Below are positions 16,002 to 24,149 of a DNA stretch of 64,000 nucleotides, piece by piece. Under the pieces are notes generated by a model that saw nothing but the letters and a program-made list of their open reading frames with translations, was not told the origin of the DNA and did not search any database. The DNA is taken from positions 1 to 64,000 of IMG/VR virus record IMGVR_UViG_3300048837_000975; one strand, given 5' to 3'. Both the position numbers and the translations under genes were made by a program. This DNA is from a virus. Each line of letters begins with the position of its first letter. Position 1 is the first letter of the stretch.

Positions 16002-16400
16002 TCATCGCGCACCGGGTCGAACCGTAACTCTGCCAGATATCTTGTGTTTTACAGATGAGGGCATATGACCCCATACCATGAGCGCCAGGAGCTTACGCGT
16101 GGGAGCACCATTCGAGTCGTACATCGCTCCCTGCATTCCGCTCATTCGGCGAATGAACGCGACCTGTCGTTGCGCCCAATCCCAGTCAGTTATTGTCCAC
16201 TCTTCAACCGGCTTGCGCTTCATCTTGATGATGCGACGAGCTGAGTCCTGGCCTGACCGGATTCCCTGCTTGCGCGCCTCCTCTCGGCTCAGACCAGCCA
16301 CCTGACCCTCGGGCTCGGCAAGAAATGCTTCGATCTCTTCGGCGCTCATATTCACGAGTCGCTTCCAGTTTGAATACAGCTCTCTCTGGGCAGCTTCCAT
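16002..16400 (-). CDS. conserved phage protein of unknown function
   Basis: A 132-residue protein with GLSREEARKQGIRSGQDSAR (about residues 36-55), then RKPVEEWTITDWDWAQRQVAFIRRM and GAPTRKLLALMVWGH. This pattern of a basic linker, W-rich helix and GxPTRKL..WGH is one I have seen in uncharacterised phage proteins, sometimes numbered as a DUF, but no role is known to me. GGAG lies upstream of the ATG. The 3' end is followed by a small hairpin (GTCAC/GTGAC at about 15975-15991). Confidence 0.6.
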   Translation of the reverse strand: MEAAQRELYSNWKRLVNMSAEEIEAFLAEPEGQVAGLSREEARKQGIRSGQDSARRIIKMKRKPVEEWTITDWDWAQRQVAFIRRMSGMQGAMYDSNGAPTRKLLALMVWGHMPSSVKHKISGRVTVRPGAR

Positions 16401-16412
16401 GGAGTTCTCCGA

Positions 16413-17189
16413 TCACTCAACGGTGATGCACTGCATGTCGAAACATAGCAGATCATCAGATCCCTTGCGCCACCCGATGTTCCCGGTGTGCAGATCTGAG
16501 ATGAATATATTCTCATCGGCGAAAGCTAGCAAGGTTTGCTTCAGCTCAGACGCGATGCCTTCCGGAAGCTCCTCAATGCAGCCCCGGTACGAGTACCCAA
16601 ACTCTTCCAGAAGAGAGTTCCTGGAAACTCCAAGATCGACGTGTTCCTCCATTGAGAACACGAGATCCTCAAGGTTCGACAGAGTCTCCAGAACAGACCT
16701 AAGCGTTCCGGTTTTCGCATCATCGCCACAGTTGCACAGCTGATCGAACAATGTCTCAGGGTATTCGTAGCCCCATGAGTCAATTTCAGCTTGAACATAC
16801 CTAGCCGTACGAGGAGATACCGTGTAGCGGCACGCGCTTTGCTGCATCACCAGCGGATCGATATCTTCTCGCAGCACACACGAGACGCCGTTCATGTCGC
16901 CAACCCAGAACACACGAGGTAGCCCTAGCGGGCGCTTCACCTTGCTGGCGGCGCGCCACACGGCAGCCTCAGACCGATCGTCGGTGAACTTCAGGATCCG
17001 GCCATCGTCGGTTCTCAGCGCACACCCTTGCATTCCACAACCGACGTACTCAGCGACGCGAACCTTCTCGCGCCCAGCCTTCAGAACGCCGTCCGATGCC
17101 AGAACCTTCTGAATCACGCGGAAACCAAAGTTTCCCCATTTCCTGCGAACAAACTCGGCTGTCTGCTGGTTGATAGGTAGTGTTGTCAT
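16413..17189 (-). CDS. protein-kinase-like protein A
   Basis: A 258-residue protein with the order of kinase motifs. VGCGMQGCALRTDDGRILKFTDD (about residues 49-71) resembles a Gly-rich loop followed by the ATP-anchoring Lys. Near the C-terminus are SDLHTGNIGW (Asp232, Asn237), like the catalytic loop of aminoglycoside-phosphotransferase-type kinases, and CFDMQ (Asp251), like the metal-binding DFG/DFD. It is shorter than typical kinases and has no C-lobe after the Asp. It is adjacent to and overlaps a second, divergent copy. Confidence 0.6.
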   Translation of the reverse strand: MTTLPINQQTAEFVRRKWGNFGFRVIQKVLASDGVLKAGREKVRVAEYVGCGMQGCALRTDDGRILKFTDDRSEAAVWRAASKVKRPLGLPRVFWVGDMNGVSCVLREDIDPLVMQQSACRYTVSPRTARYVQAEIDSWGYEYPETLFDQLCNCGDDAKTGTLRSVLETLSNLEDLVFSMEEHVDLGVSRNSLLEEFGYSYRGCIEELPEGIASELKQTLLAFADENIFISDLHTGNIGWRKGSDDLLCFDMQCITVE

Positions 17190-18082
17190 CCCTTAGGCAT
17201 CATCTTGCCTTGGAAATCATAGATGACAAGCGATTTCGGTGGGTCGTTCTCACATTTCTGACGCCACCCAAAGTTACCGGCGTGTAGGTCACCCACCCAC
17301 GGAACCTCATCGTGCTGCATGTAGGCGTACAGTCCACCACGAATCTCCCACAGCGGTCCAGGACGAATCTCAGCTAGCTTGTTTGAAAACTGATCAACCC
17401 AGTACTGCAAAGCCTTGTCTCGATCCTTGCCAGACTCCATGCACGCACGAAAAGCCTTGAAGCTCATCATCTCGACAGCATCCAGAACATCAAACCCGTG
17501 CTTCAGGTTGTTGATCCGCTCCACGGCCGCGTCATCGATCGAGAAGCCAAGTTCGATCATTGACTCCAGCGCATCGGAGAACGGGTTGTTGAAGTTCGAT
17601 CGCCACGAGACGCCTTCCATCCCTCCTATTCCAGTGATGTACTGGTTTGTCAGGTCCGACGCCCACAGTCCGCGTGAGCTCTGCTTATGGCTGAACAACG
17701 GCTTCGTGGATTCTCTCGTTATGACCCAGCACGGATCAGACCCGCGAGCTGTCACCTCTTCGATCGAGTGAACCTCAACGAAAGCTCTTTTTATATCAGA
17801 GTCAATCTTCTGCAGCCTGCGAACCGTTTCCCACGTTTGGACCTCGGTGTCGTCGCGCGTGATCTTTGCAACAAGAGTCGGATCCTCTAGAGCGATAGCG
17901 CAGCCCCACGAGCCGCACCCGTAGATTCCGATCGCCTTGTGAGCGTCACCGTCGCGATCAATCGCGCCAGAGATTCGAGCTCGCTCGAAGGCAAGCTTCA
18001 TAGACTTCGTCTCAAGCGCCTCAAGGGTTGCCTTAGTTATCGGAGCGTATTCTGATAGCTGGATGGGATCGCACCTATTCAT
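17186..18082 (-). CDS. protein-kinase-like protein B
   Basis: A 298-residue protein with the same layout as its neighbour: GIYGCGSWGCAIALEDP then LVAKITRDD (Gly-rich loop and Lys, about residues 52-77), WVGDLHAGNFGW (Asp265, Asn270) and VIYDFQG (Asp289). The two genes overlap by 4 nt and diverge strongly outside these motifs, consistent with an old duplication. Whether they phosphorylate proteins or small molecules is unknown. The start overlaps the endolysin stop by 8 nt. Confidence 0.6.
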   Translation of the reverse strand: MNRCDPIQLSEYAPITKATLEALETKSMKLAFERARISGAIDRDGDAHKAIGIYGCGSWGCAIALEDPTLVAKITRDDTEVQTWETVRRLQKIDSDIKRAFVEVHSIEEVTARGSDPCWVITRESTKPLFSHKQSSRGLWASDLTNQYITGIGGMEGVSWRSNFNNPFSDALESMIELGFSIDDAAVERINNLKHGFDVLDAVEMMSFKAFRACMESGKDRDKALQYWVDQFSNKLAEIRPGPLWEIRGGLYAYMQHDEVPWVGDLHAGNFGWRQKCENDPPKSLVIYDFQGKMMPKG

Positions 18083-19691
18083 CGTCGCTCTCTACAATCT
18101 TTGCTCTAGAAGCGCGGTACTCGTCCCAGTCAACATCAACCTGAGCCAGGGACGCCTTCACGGTCGTCTCTAGATCAAACGTCGGACTGGGCTTCACGTC
18201 AACGCTCGGAATGCGAGGAATCTCTCGAGCTCTGTTCCGGTCCAACGCACCAGCTCCGTCAAACTGAACGCCGGCCCTACCAACGCCCTTTGAAACACCG
18301 TACTGGTGAATCGCCCACTTCGCGCCCTCAGGAACAGCAGGATCGAGCGGCGGCCAGATCTGATCTCCAGGTCGCCTCCAATGAGGAACCCACAGATGAT
18401 ACCGGCATACCCACTTCGGACTTCCCAACAGCCCCCAGTCGCGCTTCGTGATGTAGATCAGCGCATCGCCCCATTGGCGAGCCATCGAAGCGGCCAGCGC
18501 TTCGCAGATTCCGCTCCAGGACGAGTTAGGATCCTGAGGGGTAGGCTTCGGATCTCGCTCGATGTCAAGCGCCGGCACGATGTCGCCTGGACCGATTCCG
18601 GCCGCCTCTGACACCTCAGAGAACACATTCAGCTGATCGATCCAATTCTGCGAAGGCCGGAAGAAGTGATACAGGCCAACGGAGAGCCCAGCGTCACGAG
18701 CCCGCTTAACATGCTCAGCCGTCTGGCGGTCCTTCATCGTTCCGTAGGTCGCGCGAACGATCACGAAATCAGCGATGCGACCCATCTCGCTCCAGTTTAC
18801 CGTTGCCGGATTCTGGTGATGAGACACGTCGTAACCGTACAGCGGAGACTCTCCGCCTCCAATCACAATACCAGGAATGGTCTTCTCGTCTCTTGAGTCA
18901 GTCATCTTGACCCCCGGAACTCGCTTGACGCGAAGTGGCCCTTCGTCACTGACAAGTTGCCACAGAACAGGATCGGAAGCAATATCAAGCACATTGCGCT
19001 CCGCGCCATCGACGATCATGGTCGCCTTGACCAGGCGAATCGTCTGAGAGTAGTCCGTATGGTGAAGGTCGTGAGCCGTTGCGGCAGGCTGCCACAGGCG
19101 ATGACCTAGACCTTTTCTGTAGGGCGCAGACGGAGAGAACCAGCCATAGTTGGCAGCCAGGTTCCCCGTCAGCTTGTTCGACAGGATCCAGTCCTTGCCG
19201 GCATTCGACACGACAATAGGCTGAACTCCAAGCTTCTTCAGACGCTCATCGATCGCGCGAGAATGCTGCACCATGGCAGCTGTGTCATTCATCAGCGGAG
19301 AGAAGCCCTTCCTTGTTCTGTCAGAAGGTACTGACGGCTGAATACAGGGCTCGATCGCTTGGCGGCGCGTCTTCGCAAGAGTGTAGATCAGATCGCAGAT
19401 CTTGCTGGTCGGAAGCACTGTGCCGCAGATGTCGGCGATCCGTTGCGCGGTCTCAGCTGACCCATTCACTCGAATGTAGTCGTCTGGCTCGCCAACCGAC
19501 AGAACGTCTCGGCTAACGAACACCGTTGCACGAACAAGACGCTCGTTCTCTCCGTCTTTGATCAGCGCGTTGACCGGAACCTCGACCCATTCAACGGGAA
19601 GGCAAAGGCCGACACGGACGGCGTTTATGACGGCATCTTCCCTAGCTCGGCCGGAGTTAGGGATCCCCTTTATCCATTCAGAGCCTCGCAT
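18075..19691 (-). CDS. endolysin, GH25 muramidase with extra N-terminal domain
   Basis: A 538-residue protein. The C-terminal half is a GH25 lysozyme: YDVSHHQN (Asp288), FVIVRATYGT, GLYHFFRP and PALDIERD (Asp376, Glu378), which hydrolyses MurNAc-GlcNAc bonds. The N-terminal half (about residues 125-260) has an unassigned domain with LAANYGWFSPSAPYRKGLGH and ATAHDLHHTDYSQ, whose His/Asp residues could bind metal; a peptidase is possible. There is no signal peptide, so release would need a holin. ATG at 19691 is preferred over TTG at 19694 because of the leaderless-type promoter. Confidence 0.85.
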   Translation of the reverse strand: MRGSEWIKGIPNSGRAREDAVINAVRVGLCLPVEWVEVPVNALIKDGENERLVRATVFVSRDVLSVGEPDDYIRVNGSAETAQRIADICGTVLPTSKICDLIYTLAKTRRQAIEPCIQPSVPSDRTRKGFSPLMNDTAAMVQHSRAIDERLKKLGVQPIVVSNAGKDWILSNKLTGNLAANYGWFSPSAPYRKGLGHRLWQPAATAHDLHHTDYSQTIRLVKATMIVDGAERNVLDIASDPVLWQLVSDEGPLRVKRVPGVKMTDSRDEKTIPGIVIGGGESPLYGYDVSHHQNPATVNWSEMGRIADFVIVRATYGTMKDRQTAEHVKRARDAGLSVGLYHFFRPSQNWIDQLNVFSEVSEAAGIGPGDIVPALDIERDPKPTPQDPNSSWSGICEALAASMARQWGDALIYITKRDWGLLGSPKWVCRYHLWVPHWRRPGDQIWPPLDPAVPEGAKWAIHQYGVSKGVGRAGVQFDGAGALDRNRAREIPRIPSVDVKPSPTFDLETTVKASLAQVDVDWDEYRASRAKIVESDDE

Positions 19692-19697
19692 CAAACG

Positions 19698-19726
19698 ATG
19701 CTATCACAGCTTTCAGGTGGAAACAA
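19698..19726 (-). promoter_or_regulatory. leaderless-type promoter for endolysin
   Basis: TTGTTT, 17 bp, TAGCAT, then exactly 6 nt to the ATG at 19691. The -35 overlaps the 3' end of the Ntn-hydrolase gene. Confidence 0.6.
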
Positions 19727-20219
19727 TTCTGAAAGGCGGGCGAACTCCATTTGTGTGGTATGCAGCCGCTTCGAGTGCGGTCAGAACCTTCTTGTGATCG
19801 GAACGATGTCTAGGATCGTATAGCGCTCCAAGGGCTATTTCTGCCCCGCTTCCAATAGCGAAGGACGCTCTAGAGATTCTTCTTCCAGATCGCCGATCCT
19901 GGCAAGACCAGAATGCCTTCTCTGTGCCGCACCAGAGCTTCGCCCCCTTGGCTATCAGATACTCATACGAGGCGTTCTTTGGAGCGTGTTCGTTGATCGC
20001 GTCAACGATCTCTTCGATCGAGGAGTACTCTGTCTTGCCGAGTTCACGGCGCTGAGAGACAATGCAATCCATATCGCCGCAGAACCCAACAGCAAAATCT
20101 CCGAGCCTCCACGCCTTCTGAGGGGAGTCTGTTACGATTACGTTGTTGTTGTCGGAGAACGCAGAGTCTGCGCCAATCAAGACCCGTCGACCGTTTGAGA
20201 TTCCTACCACGCAGGTCAT
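19713..20219 (-). CDS. proteasome/HslV-like Ntn hydrolase
   Basis: A 168-residue protein starting MTCVVGISNG, then VLIGADSAFSD. Removal of Met exposes Thr as N-terminal nucleophile, and the GxDS/A strand matches the proteasome beta/HslV family. FAVGFCGDMD and ASFAIGSGAEIALGAL (the family's G-S-G-x-x-x-A-x-G-A-L helix) follow. The upstream-extended frame is rejected because ATG 20219 overlaps the previous stop as ATGA and places Thr at position 2. No unfoldase partner gene is adjacent, so the role (own processing, host proteolysis) is open. Confidence 0.75.
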   Translation of the reverse strand: MTCVVGISNGRRVLIGADSAFSDNNNVIVTDSPQKAWRLGDFAVGFCGDMDCIVSQRRELGKTEYSSIEEIVDAINEHAPKNASYEYLIAKGAKLWCGTEKAFWSCQDRRSGRRISRASFAIGSGAEIALGALYDPRHRSDHKKVLTALEAAAYHTNGVRPPFRIVST

Positions 20220-21055
20220 TTTGACTTCCGTTTGCTTTCGAGTGAAGCTTTGAGCTCTAGCCAGTCGGCGCGCTCTTGATCGGTTGGAAAATTTAAGAAA
20301 CAACCGGGTCCTGAGTGTAAACGAGCGGCTACGTCATAGGCGCGAGCAGCGTCTTCTTCGGACGCAAAGCGTCCGCAACTAATCTTCTTTCCGTCTGCTC
20401 TCAGCCTAGCTTCCCACCGATTTCGCGACTTACAGAAGTGTACGCCTTTGTATCTTCCAGAGACCGGACCGGTGACCCTTTTGGTCTCAGATATTAGCGA
20501 TTTGTAAGCATCCGTATCCCACTTCTCTCTCATCATAGATGAAACAGCGTCACGATACTCAGGTCTCTTCCACGTCTCCTTTCTGCGATCAGAGATCGTT
20601 CGCCTGTGGTCGGCGCTCTGCCACAACTTTTTGAATTGGTCAGAAACTCTTTCTCTAACTTCACTTTTACCATTGATCGATCTTCGCATGGCTGACATTG
20701 CCTTGCGCTCATCGTCTGTGCACCTATATCCGCAAACTCCCCTTCCGCCTTCTAGCTTATTGAAGCCGAGTGGGCTCATCGTGGACTTCAAGAAAATCCA
20801 TGTATGCTCTGCGCGCTTTACCTCGTCACTGTGGACGTTCTCTTGCAAAACAAGCACGTCAAAAGATTCTCTGCCGTAACGGCGAATTGCTTCCTGCAGG
20901 CTTCCGGAGCTACCGTTGCCTCGCCTAGAATCCCTAATATGCTGTTCCCATCTGATTTTCAGAGTTTTGCATGTTACTCCAACATAACCCATTCCAGAGG
21001 TTCTCTCTAAAACCAGGTACACGATATACTTCGTATCATCAGACGCGCGCTTCAT
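20216..21055 (-). CDS. GIY-YIG homing endonuclease with AP2 DNA-binding domain
   Basis: A 279-residue protein. YIVYLVLERTSGMGYVGVT (about residues 10-28) is the GIY-YIG core, followed by the conserved Arg/Trp helix (LKIRWEQHI) and later E/N positions (GFNKLEGG). A Lys/Arg-rich central region may hold short DNA-binding motifs. Residues about 205-255 (YKGVHFCKSRNRWEARL, GRFASEEDAARAYDVAA) are an AP2 domain as in mobile phage endonucleases. Such genes cleave intron- or gene-less alleles and spread. ATG 21055 is chosen, next to the preceding stop. Confidence 0.88.
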   Translation of the reverse strand: MKRASDDTKYIVYLVLERTSGMGYVGVTCKTLKIRWEQHIRDSRRGNGSSGSLQEAIRRYGRESFDVLVLQENVHSDEVKRAEHTWIFLKSTMSPLGFNKLEGGRGVCGYRCTDDERKAMSAMRRSINGKSEVRERVSDQFKKLWQSADHRRTISDRRKETWKRPEYRDAVSSMMREKWDTDAYKSLISETKRVTGPVSGRYKGVHFCKSRNRWEARLRADGKKISCGRFASEEDAARAYDVAARLHSGPGCFLNFPTDQERADWLELKASLESKRKSK

Positions 21056-21056
21056 G

Positions 21057-22439
21057 TCACTTCTTCTTAGTAAGCTGCTCAATGCCCACGATATGGCGAT
21101 TTATGCGACCATGTTCCTTGTGCAGCACATCCATCTTCATGTCCTGCATAGACCTGTATCCGGCCCTCGTTGCGTACATATCGCGCGGCGCGAGGGTTCT
21201 GAATGATTCCACAACACAACCAGGAAACTCAGCGAGCGCATCTGAGTGGACGTGGCCAGTGTACCAATACCTGTACTTTGTTTGTCCCCAGTCCTCTGGC
21301 TTGTCAGATGCCATGATCCCAGGAAGCTGAGCCAACTTCGGTCCGTCACCGTGAGTAACACCGATCAAGCATTTGTCCCACCGATACCAGTGAAAAGGAG
21401 ACGGGGAGCAATCAATCGTTACGCGAGGTTCCTTATGGTAGAAGGCTGCGAGAGCTACACCAAGCATAATCGAGCTGTGGTCGTCATGGTTACCGATCTC
21501 GTTTATAACTGTGACGTGCTTGTGTTTCTCAAGAGCACGATCGATGCACCGCTGCATAGCGCGAATCCCAACTTGGAGCACGCGTCCCCATCGAGTGTCC
21601 ACATCGAGACTGTGCCCGCTCCGCATTGTTCGGTTCAAGACTGAATCGGAGTGGAAATAGTCACCCAGATTCAAGATCAGCGCTTCATCAGCCGGAGGAG
21701 CTAGCGCAACAAGGTGATCAACCGCATTTACAAGATTTCTTTCGGCAATGCTTACATCAAAATCCGATCCGGTTTCGGCGGCCCATGAGTACATACCAAC
21801 ATGCGGATCGCCCATGACATACAAACATAGCAGATCCTTCTCATTCTGCTTCGGCGCCTTAATCGGCTCCAAGCATCCCTTCCGCGGCTCGATAGCCTTC
21901 TCAAGAGCATCCAGAAGCATCTGGACCCGGTGCTCCTCGTCGACCTTGGATTTCACCCACTGTCCCTTGGGTCGTCCATCGGCGTCGTAGTACGTGCTCA
22001 CGCCCTTCACATGGAAGCCTTCGGGAACAGGCTTCACCATGTCATGCTCAGGAGACCACCCGGCGCGAGCAGCTCTGCGCTTCGCCTCGGACAGCCAGCG
22101 TCGCAGCTTTGTCGGCTCCGTCTTGAGCGCCTCGGCAGCGGCCGTGATGCTCCCGTGCTTGATCAGGCTGTCGATCGCGCGCTCTTGAGCAGGGGTACAC
22201 CACTTCTTCAGCTCCGGAAGACCATCCGCGCTCACAGCATCTGCTTTTGGGTGAGTCGCCGCTTTAGCGCTCACAGGAGCTACGTTAAGGTAGTTGATCG
22301 GAGATCGCAGTCCATGTCGCGCAAACGCGTTCTTCATGGCTTCACGCGATGGGAACCCAGCTTCCTTCACCACCTCGTTCACGGAGGAGAACTTACCGGA
22401 TTCAAGCAACTCAACAGCCTTAGCGATCTTCTTGTTCAT
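21057..22439 (-). CDS. calcineurin-like metallophosphoesterase with N-terminal HTH
   Basis: A 460-residue protein. The five metallophosphoesterase motifs occur in order: GDPHVG, NLGDYFHSD, GNHDDH, THGDG and TGHVHSD (about residues 205-395). These would bind two metal ions for phosphodiester or phosphomonoester hydrolysis, as in Mre11/SbcD or smaller phosphatases. The N-terminus has two helix-turn-helix-like segments (SVNEVVKEAGFPSREAMKNAF and GSITAAAEALKTEPTKLRRW), so it may act on DNA. ATG 22439 is preferred to a TTG at 22484. Confidence 0.85.
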   Translation of the reverse strand: MNKKIAKAVELLESGKFSSVNEVVKEAGFPSREAMKNAFARHGLRSPINYLNVAPVSAKAATHPKADAVSADGLPELKKWCTPAQERAIDSLIKHGSITAAAEALKTEPTKLRRWLSEAKRRAARAGWSPEHDMVKPVPEGFHVKGVSTYYDADGRPKGQWVKSKVDEEHRVQMLLDALEKAIEPRKGCLEPIKAPKQNEKDLLCLYVMGDPHVGMYSWAAETGSDFDVSIAERNLVNAVDHLVALAPPADEALILNLGDYFHSDSVLNRTMRSGHSLDVDTRWGRVLQVGIRAMQRCIDRALEKHKHVTVINEIGNHDDHSSIMLGVALAAFYHKEPRVTIDCSPSPFHWYRWDKCLIGVTHGDGPKLAQLPGIMASDKPEDWGQTKYRYWYTGHVHSDALAEFPGCVVESFRTLAPRDMYATRAGYRSMQDMKMDVLHKEHGRINRHIVGIEQLTKKK

Positions 22440-22451
22440 GCAGGTTCGCCT

Positions 22452-22480
22452 ATTCTGACTTCGGGTTGTTGTCGGGTCAA
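22452..22480 (-). promoter_or_regulatory. possible promoter for phosphoesterase gene
   Basis: TTGACC, 17 bp, CAGAAT, then 12 nt to the ATG at 22439, predicting a leader of about 6 nt. The -10 is weaker than in the other sites. Confidence 0.4.
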
Positions 22481-22485
22481 GCAAT

Positions 22486-23016
22486 TTATCGCAAACCGGT
22501 CGGCCTATCTTCTCCGGCCTCGAACGTCTGCAGCTGGCACGGTCCGGAGTAGCCGATGCTTAGACCGCTCACCATGTTCGCGATCGAGTCGGCTGTCCGC
22601 TCAACGGTGTCGTAGTCGCGCTCATCCCAGGCGCGCACGATCTTTCGCCACTCGTGGTCGCTGTAGCTCTCTCGTCGACGCAATGTGATGCCGTTGGCTC
22701 CAAAGTAGTGGTAGCCAGGCATAGATAGGTCGGCCGCGTGCCCAAGCTCGTGGAACATGATTCCGATCACAAAGTGCTCAGGAAGCTCAGCAAGCTCCGG
22801 TGCGCAGATGATTCGCGCACCATCTCCTGAGCAGGCAGCGAAGTGCCTCGGCGAGTCGTGCATCGCAGATGACACAGAGAAACGAACCTTCGCGCACTTG
22901 TCATAGCCAAAAGCCACGAACACCTCTTGGGCCGCAACGAAGTACGGTTCCAGAATGCTCGTGGCTTCTGCTCTGCTAAGGTCGGTCGTGGTGTCGGGAC
23001 ATCGCGATCCGGTCAT
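22486..23016 (-). CDS. HExxH zinc metallopeptidase-like protein
   Basis: A 176-residue protein with IGIMFHELGHAADLSMPG (His89, Glu90, His93), the zinc-binding core of many small metallopeptidases; the third ligand is not certain (Glu or Asp around residues 115-135). It contains six Cys and no signal peptide. Together with two other HExxH proteins and four further proteases it makes this genome unusually rich in peptidases. The target is unknown. Confidence 0.7.
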   Translation of the reverse strand: MTGSRCPDTTTDLSRAEATSILEPYFVAAQEVFVAFGYDKCAKVRFSVSSAMHDSPRHFAACSGDGARIICAPELAELPEHFVIGIMFHELGHAADLSMPGYHYFGANGITLRRRESYSDHEWRKIVRAWDERDYDTVERTADSIANMVSGLSIGYSGPCQLQTFEAGEDRPTGLR

Positions 23017-23034
23017 AGCGGTATGATGTCAGAT

Positions 23035-23469
23035 TCAGCGCTGGCGCGCCAGTTGCTGCGACACCTGCTGGACCCACTGAACGTTGACTTTTTGCGATTG
23101 GATTCCTTCGTGCACCCTTCGCTCAGCCTCGTCCGGGTAGAACAGAATCATCAGTGGTCGACGACAACCGCCGCAGCCAACCGGAGGACAGCAGCCGCCC
23201 TGATGGGCGTCGTAGCGCCACGGCTGACGGCTTCGTGGATCGATCGGCAGCTTCTTGTTCGCACACTGCACAAGCTCGAGCCAGGTGACACCGATGTTTA
23301 CGTTTCGTCCGCAGTTTTCGCACTGCACAGAGTAAATGAATCCGGTCCCACCAGGATCCATTCGGTGCTTCACCTTGTGAAGCTCACCGAGACCCTCGGA
23401 GCCGTCGAAGAGCCCTCCTAGGCCATTGAGAATTTCGGGAACATCATCAAAGTAGTCCTGCTGAGACAT
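23035..23469 (-). CDS. hypothetical zinc-ribbon-like protein
   Basis: A 144-residue protein with C-E-N-C-G (about residue 50), then C-C-P-P-V-G-C-G-G-C near residues 92-100, enough Cys pairs for one or two zinc sites. The C-terminus is a Gln-rich helix. ATG 23469 is chosen because GGAG lies 11 nt upstream; a GTG at 23478 overlapping the holin-like stop is the alternative. Function unknown. Confidence 0.6.
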   Translation of the reverse strand: MSQQDYFDDVPEILNGLGGLFDGSEGLGELHKVKHRMDPGGTGFIYSVQCENCGRNVNIGVTWLELVQCANKKLPIDPRSRQPWRYDAHQGGCCPPVGCGGCRRPLMILFYPDEAERRVHEGIQSQKVNVQWVQQVSQQLARQR

Positions 23470-23474
23470 TCGAT

Positions 23475-23816
23475 TCACTTCTCCAAGTTGTTAGGGGTGC
23501 CACCGTAAGGAAGGGCTGAGTCCTTCAGAGCACTATGCACACCCATCGCAGGAAGCGCAACGAAAATGATCGCGCTGATTCCGCGCAGGATCGCTACGGG
23601 CCACTCAACGCCAGCGGTGTACGCCTCGGTGAAGCCGGTTGCGAACGCAAGGGCGACCGGAACCGCCGACTTCGCGTTGTGCTGGTCCAGCCAGTCCCAG
23701 ATGACACGGCCAAACGGATTGGCCTTGAGAAGCGCCAGCAGCCCGAACATGAGCAGGGCCGCCACCGCATACCAGTTTTGCGTTTGAAACGCTTGGAAGA
23801 GTTCGATCTCGGGCAT
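23475..23816 (-). CDS. putative holin (small membrane protein)
   Basis: A 113-residue protein with hydrophobic segments at about residues 16-31, 48-66 and 72-93, a short charged loop in between and a polar C-terminal tail. This size and layout fit a holin, which would let the signal-less GH25 endolysin cross the membrane. No sequence motif proves it, and it lies 4 kb upstream of the endolysin. Its ATG is placed by a leaderless-type promoter flanked by an inverted repeat. Confidence 0.5.
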   Translation of the reverse strand: MPEIELFQAFQTQNWYAVAALLMFGLLALLKANPFGRVIWDWLDQHNAKSAVPVALAFATGFTEAYTAGVEWPVAILRGISAIIFVALPAMGVHSALKDSALPYGGTPNNLEK

Positions 23817-23836
23817 GACACTGTTCTATCATGCCC
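23811..23836. promoter_or_regulatory. inverted repeat flanking holin -10 box
   Basis: GGGCATGA (23811-23818) and TCATGCCC (23829-23836) are perfect 8-bp arms around the -10 of the holin-like gene, a candidate operator for timing lysis. Confidence 0.4.
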
Positions 23837-23851
23837 GAGGTTTGTTCGCAA
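23823..23851 (-). promoter_or_regulatory. leaderless-type promoter for putative holin
   Basis: TTGCGA, 17 bp, TAGAAC, then exactly 6 nt to the ATG at 23816. Confidence 0.6.
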
Positions 23852-23858
23852 GAGGAAT

Positions 23859-24149
23859 CTACCTAACCACAACCACCGACACCTTGTCGGCAGGAATCGC
23901 GATCAGGCGCCCCTTTGAACGGAAGGTCTGCCCGGCAGTCTCGTCCGGGTTATCGATCATGAAGATCTGCTCCCCGCTGGATCCGATTGCCTTCCTGATC
24001 GTAATGTTTGCCGGAACGTTCGTGATTCCAGCGGTATGAGAGTATGACGGGGCGCGCTCCCAGTATCGCTTTGCCGCTCTGGCATCGTAGTTGAGGATCT
24101 GCTGAGCATTCGTGTTGCCAGGAATCTCCGCCGAGACAGGTCTCCCCAA
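23859..24149 (-). CDS. hypothetical protein, 5' end uncertain
   Basis: A 96-residue reading from TTG 24149. The last two thirds look coding (NYDARAAKRYWERAPSYSH, then IFMIDNPDETAG and LIAIPADKVSVVVVR), but there is no ATG or GTG start downstream of an in-frame TAG at 24177-24179. Twelve codons further upstream is an in-frame ATG at 24215, directly after a promoter-like TTGATG-N17-TACTAA. Either a TTG start is used, the gene is broken, or the TAG is read through. Possibly a small virion or baseplate-related protein; no family is recognised. Confidence 0.5.
   Translation of the reverse strand: MGRPVSAEIPGNTNAQQILNYDARAAKRYWERAPSYSHTAGITNVPANITIRKAIGSSGEQIFMIDNPDETAGQTFRSKGRLIAIPADKVSVVVVR

Noticed and set aside
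15835-16074. 79-residue minus-strand open frame
   Set aside because: It overlaps the tail adaptor and crosses its promoter and palindrome, with no coding-like features.
21930-22688. 252-residue plus-strand open frame
   Set aside because: It is antisense to the metallophosphoesterase and HExxH genes, which have full motifs, and it crosses their boundary.
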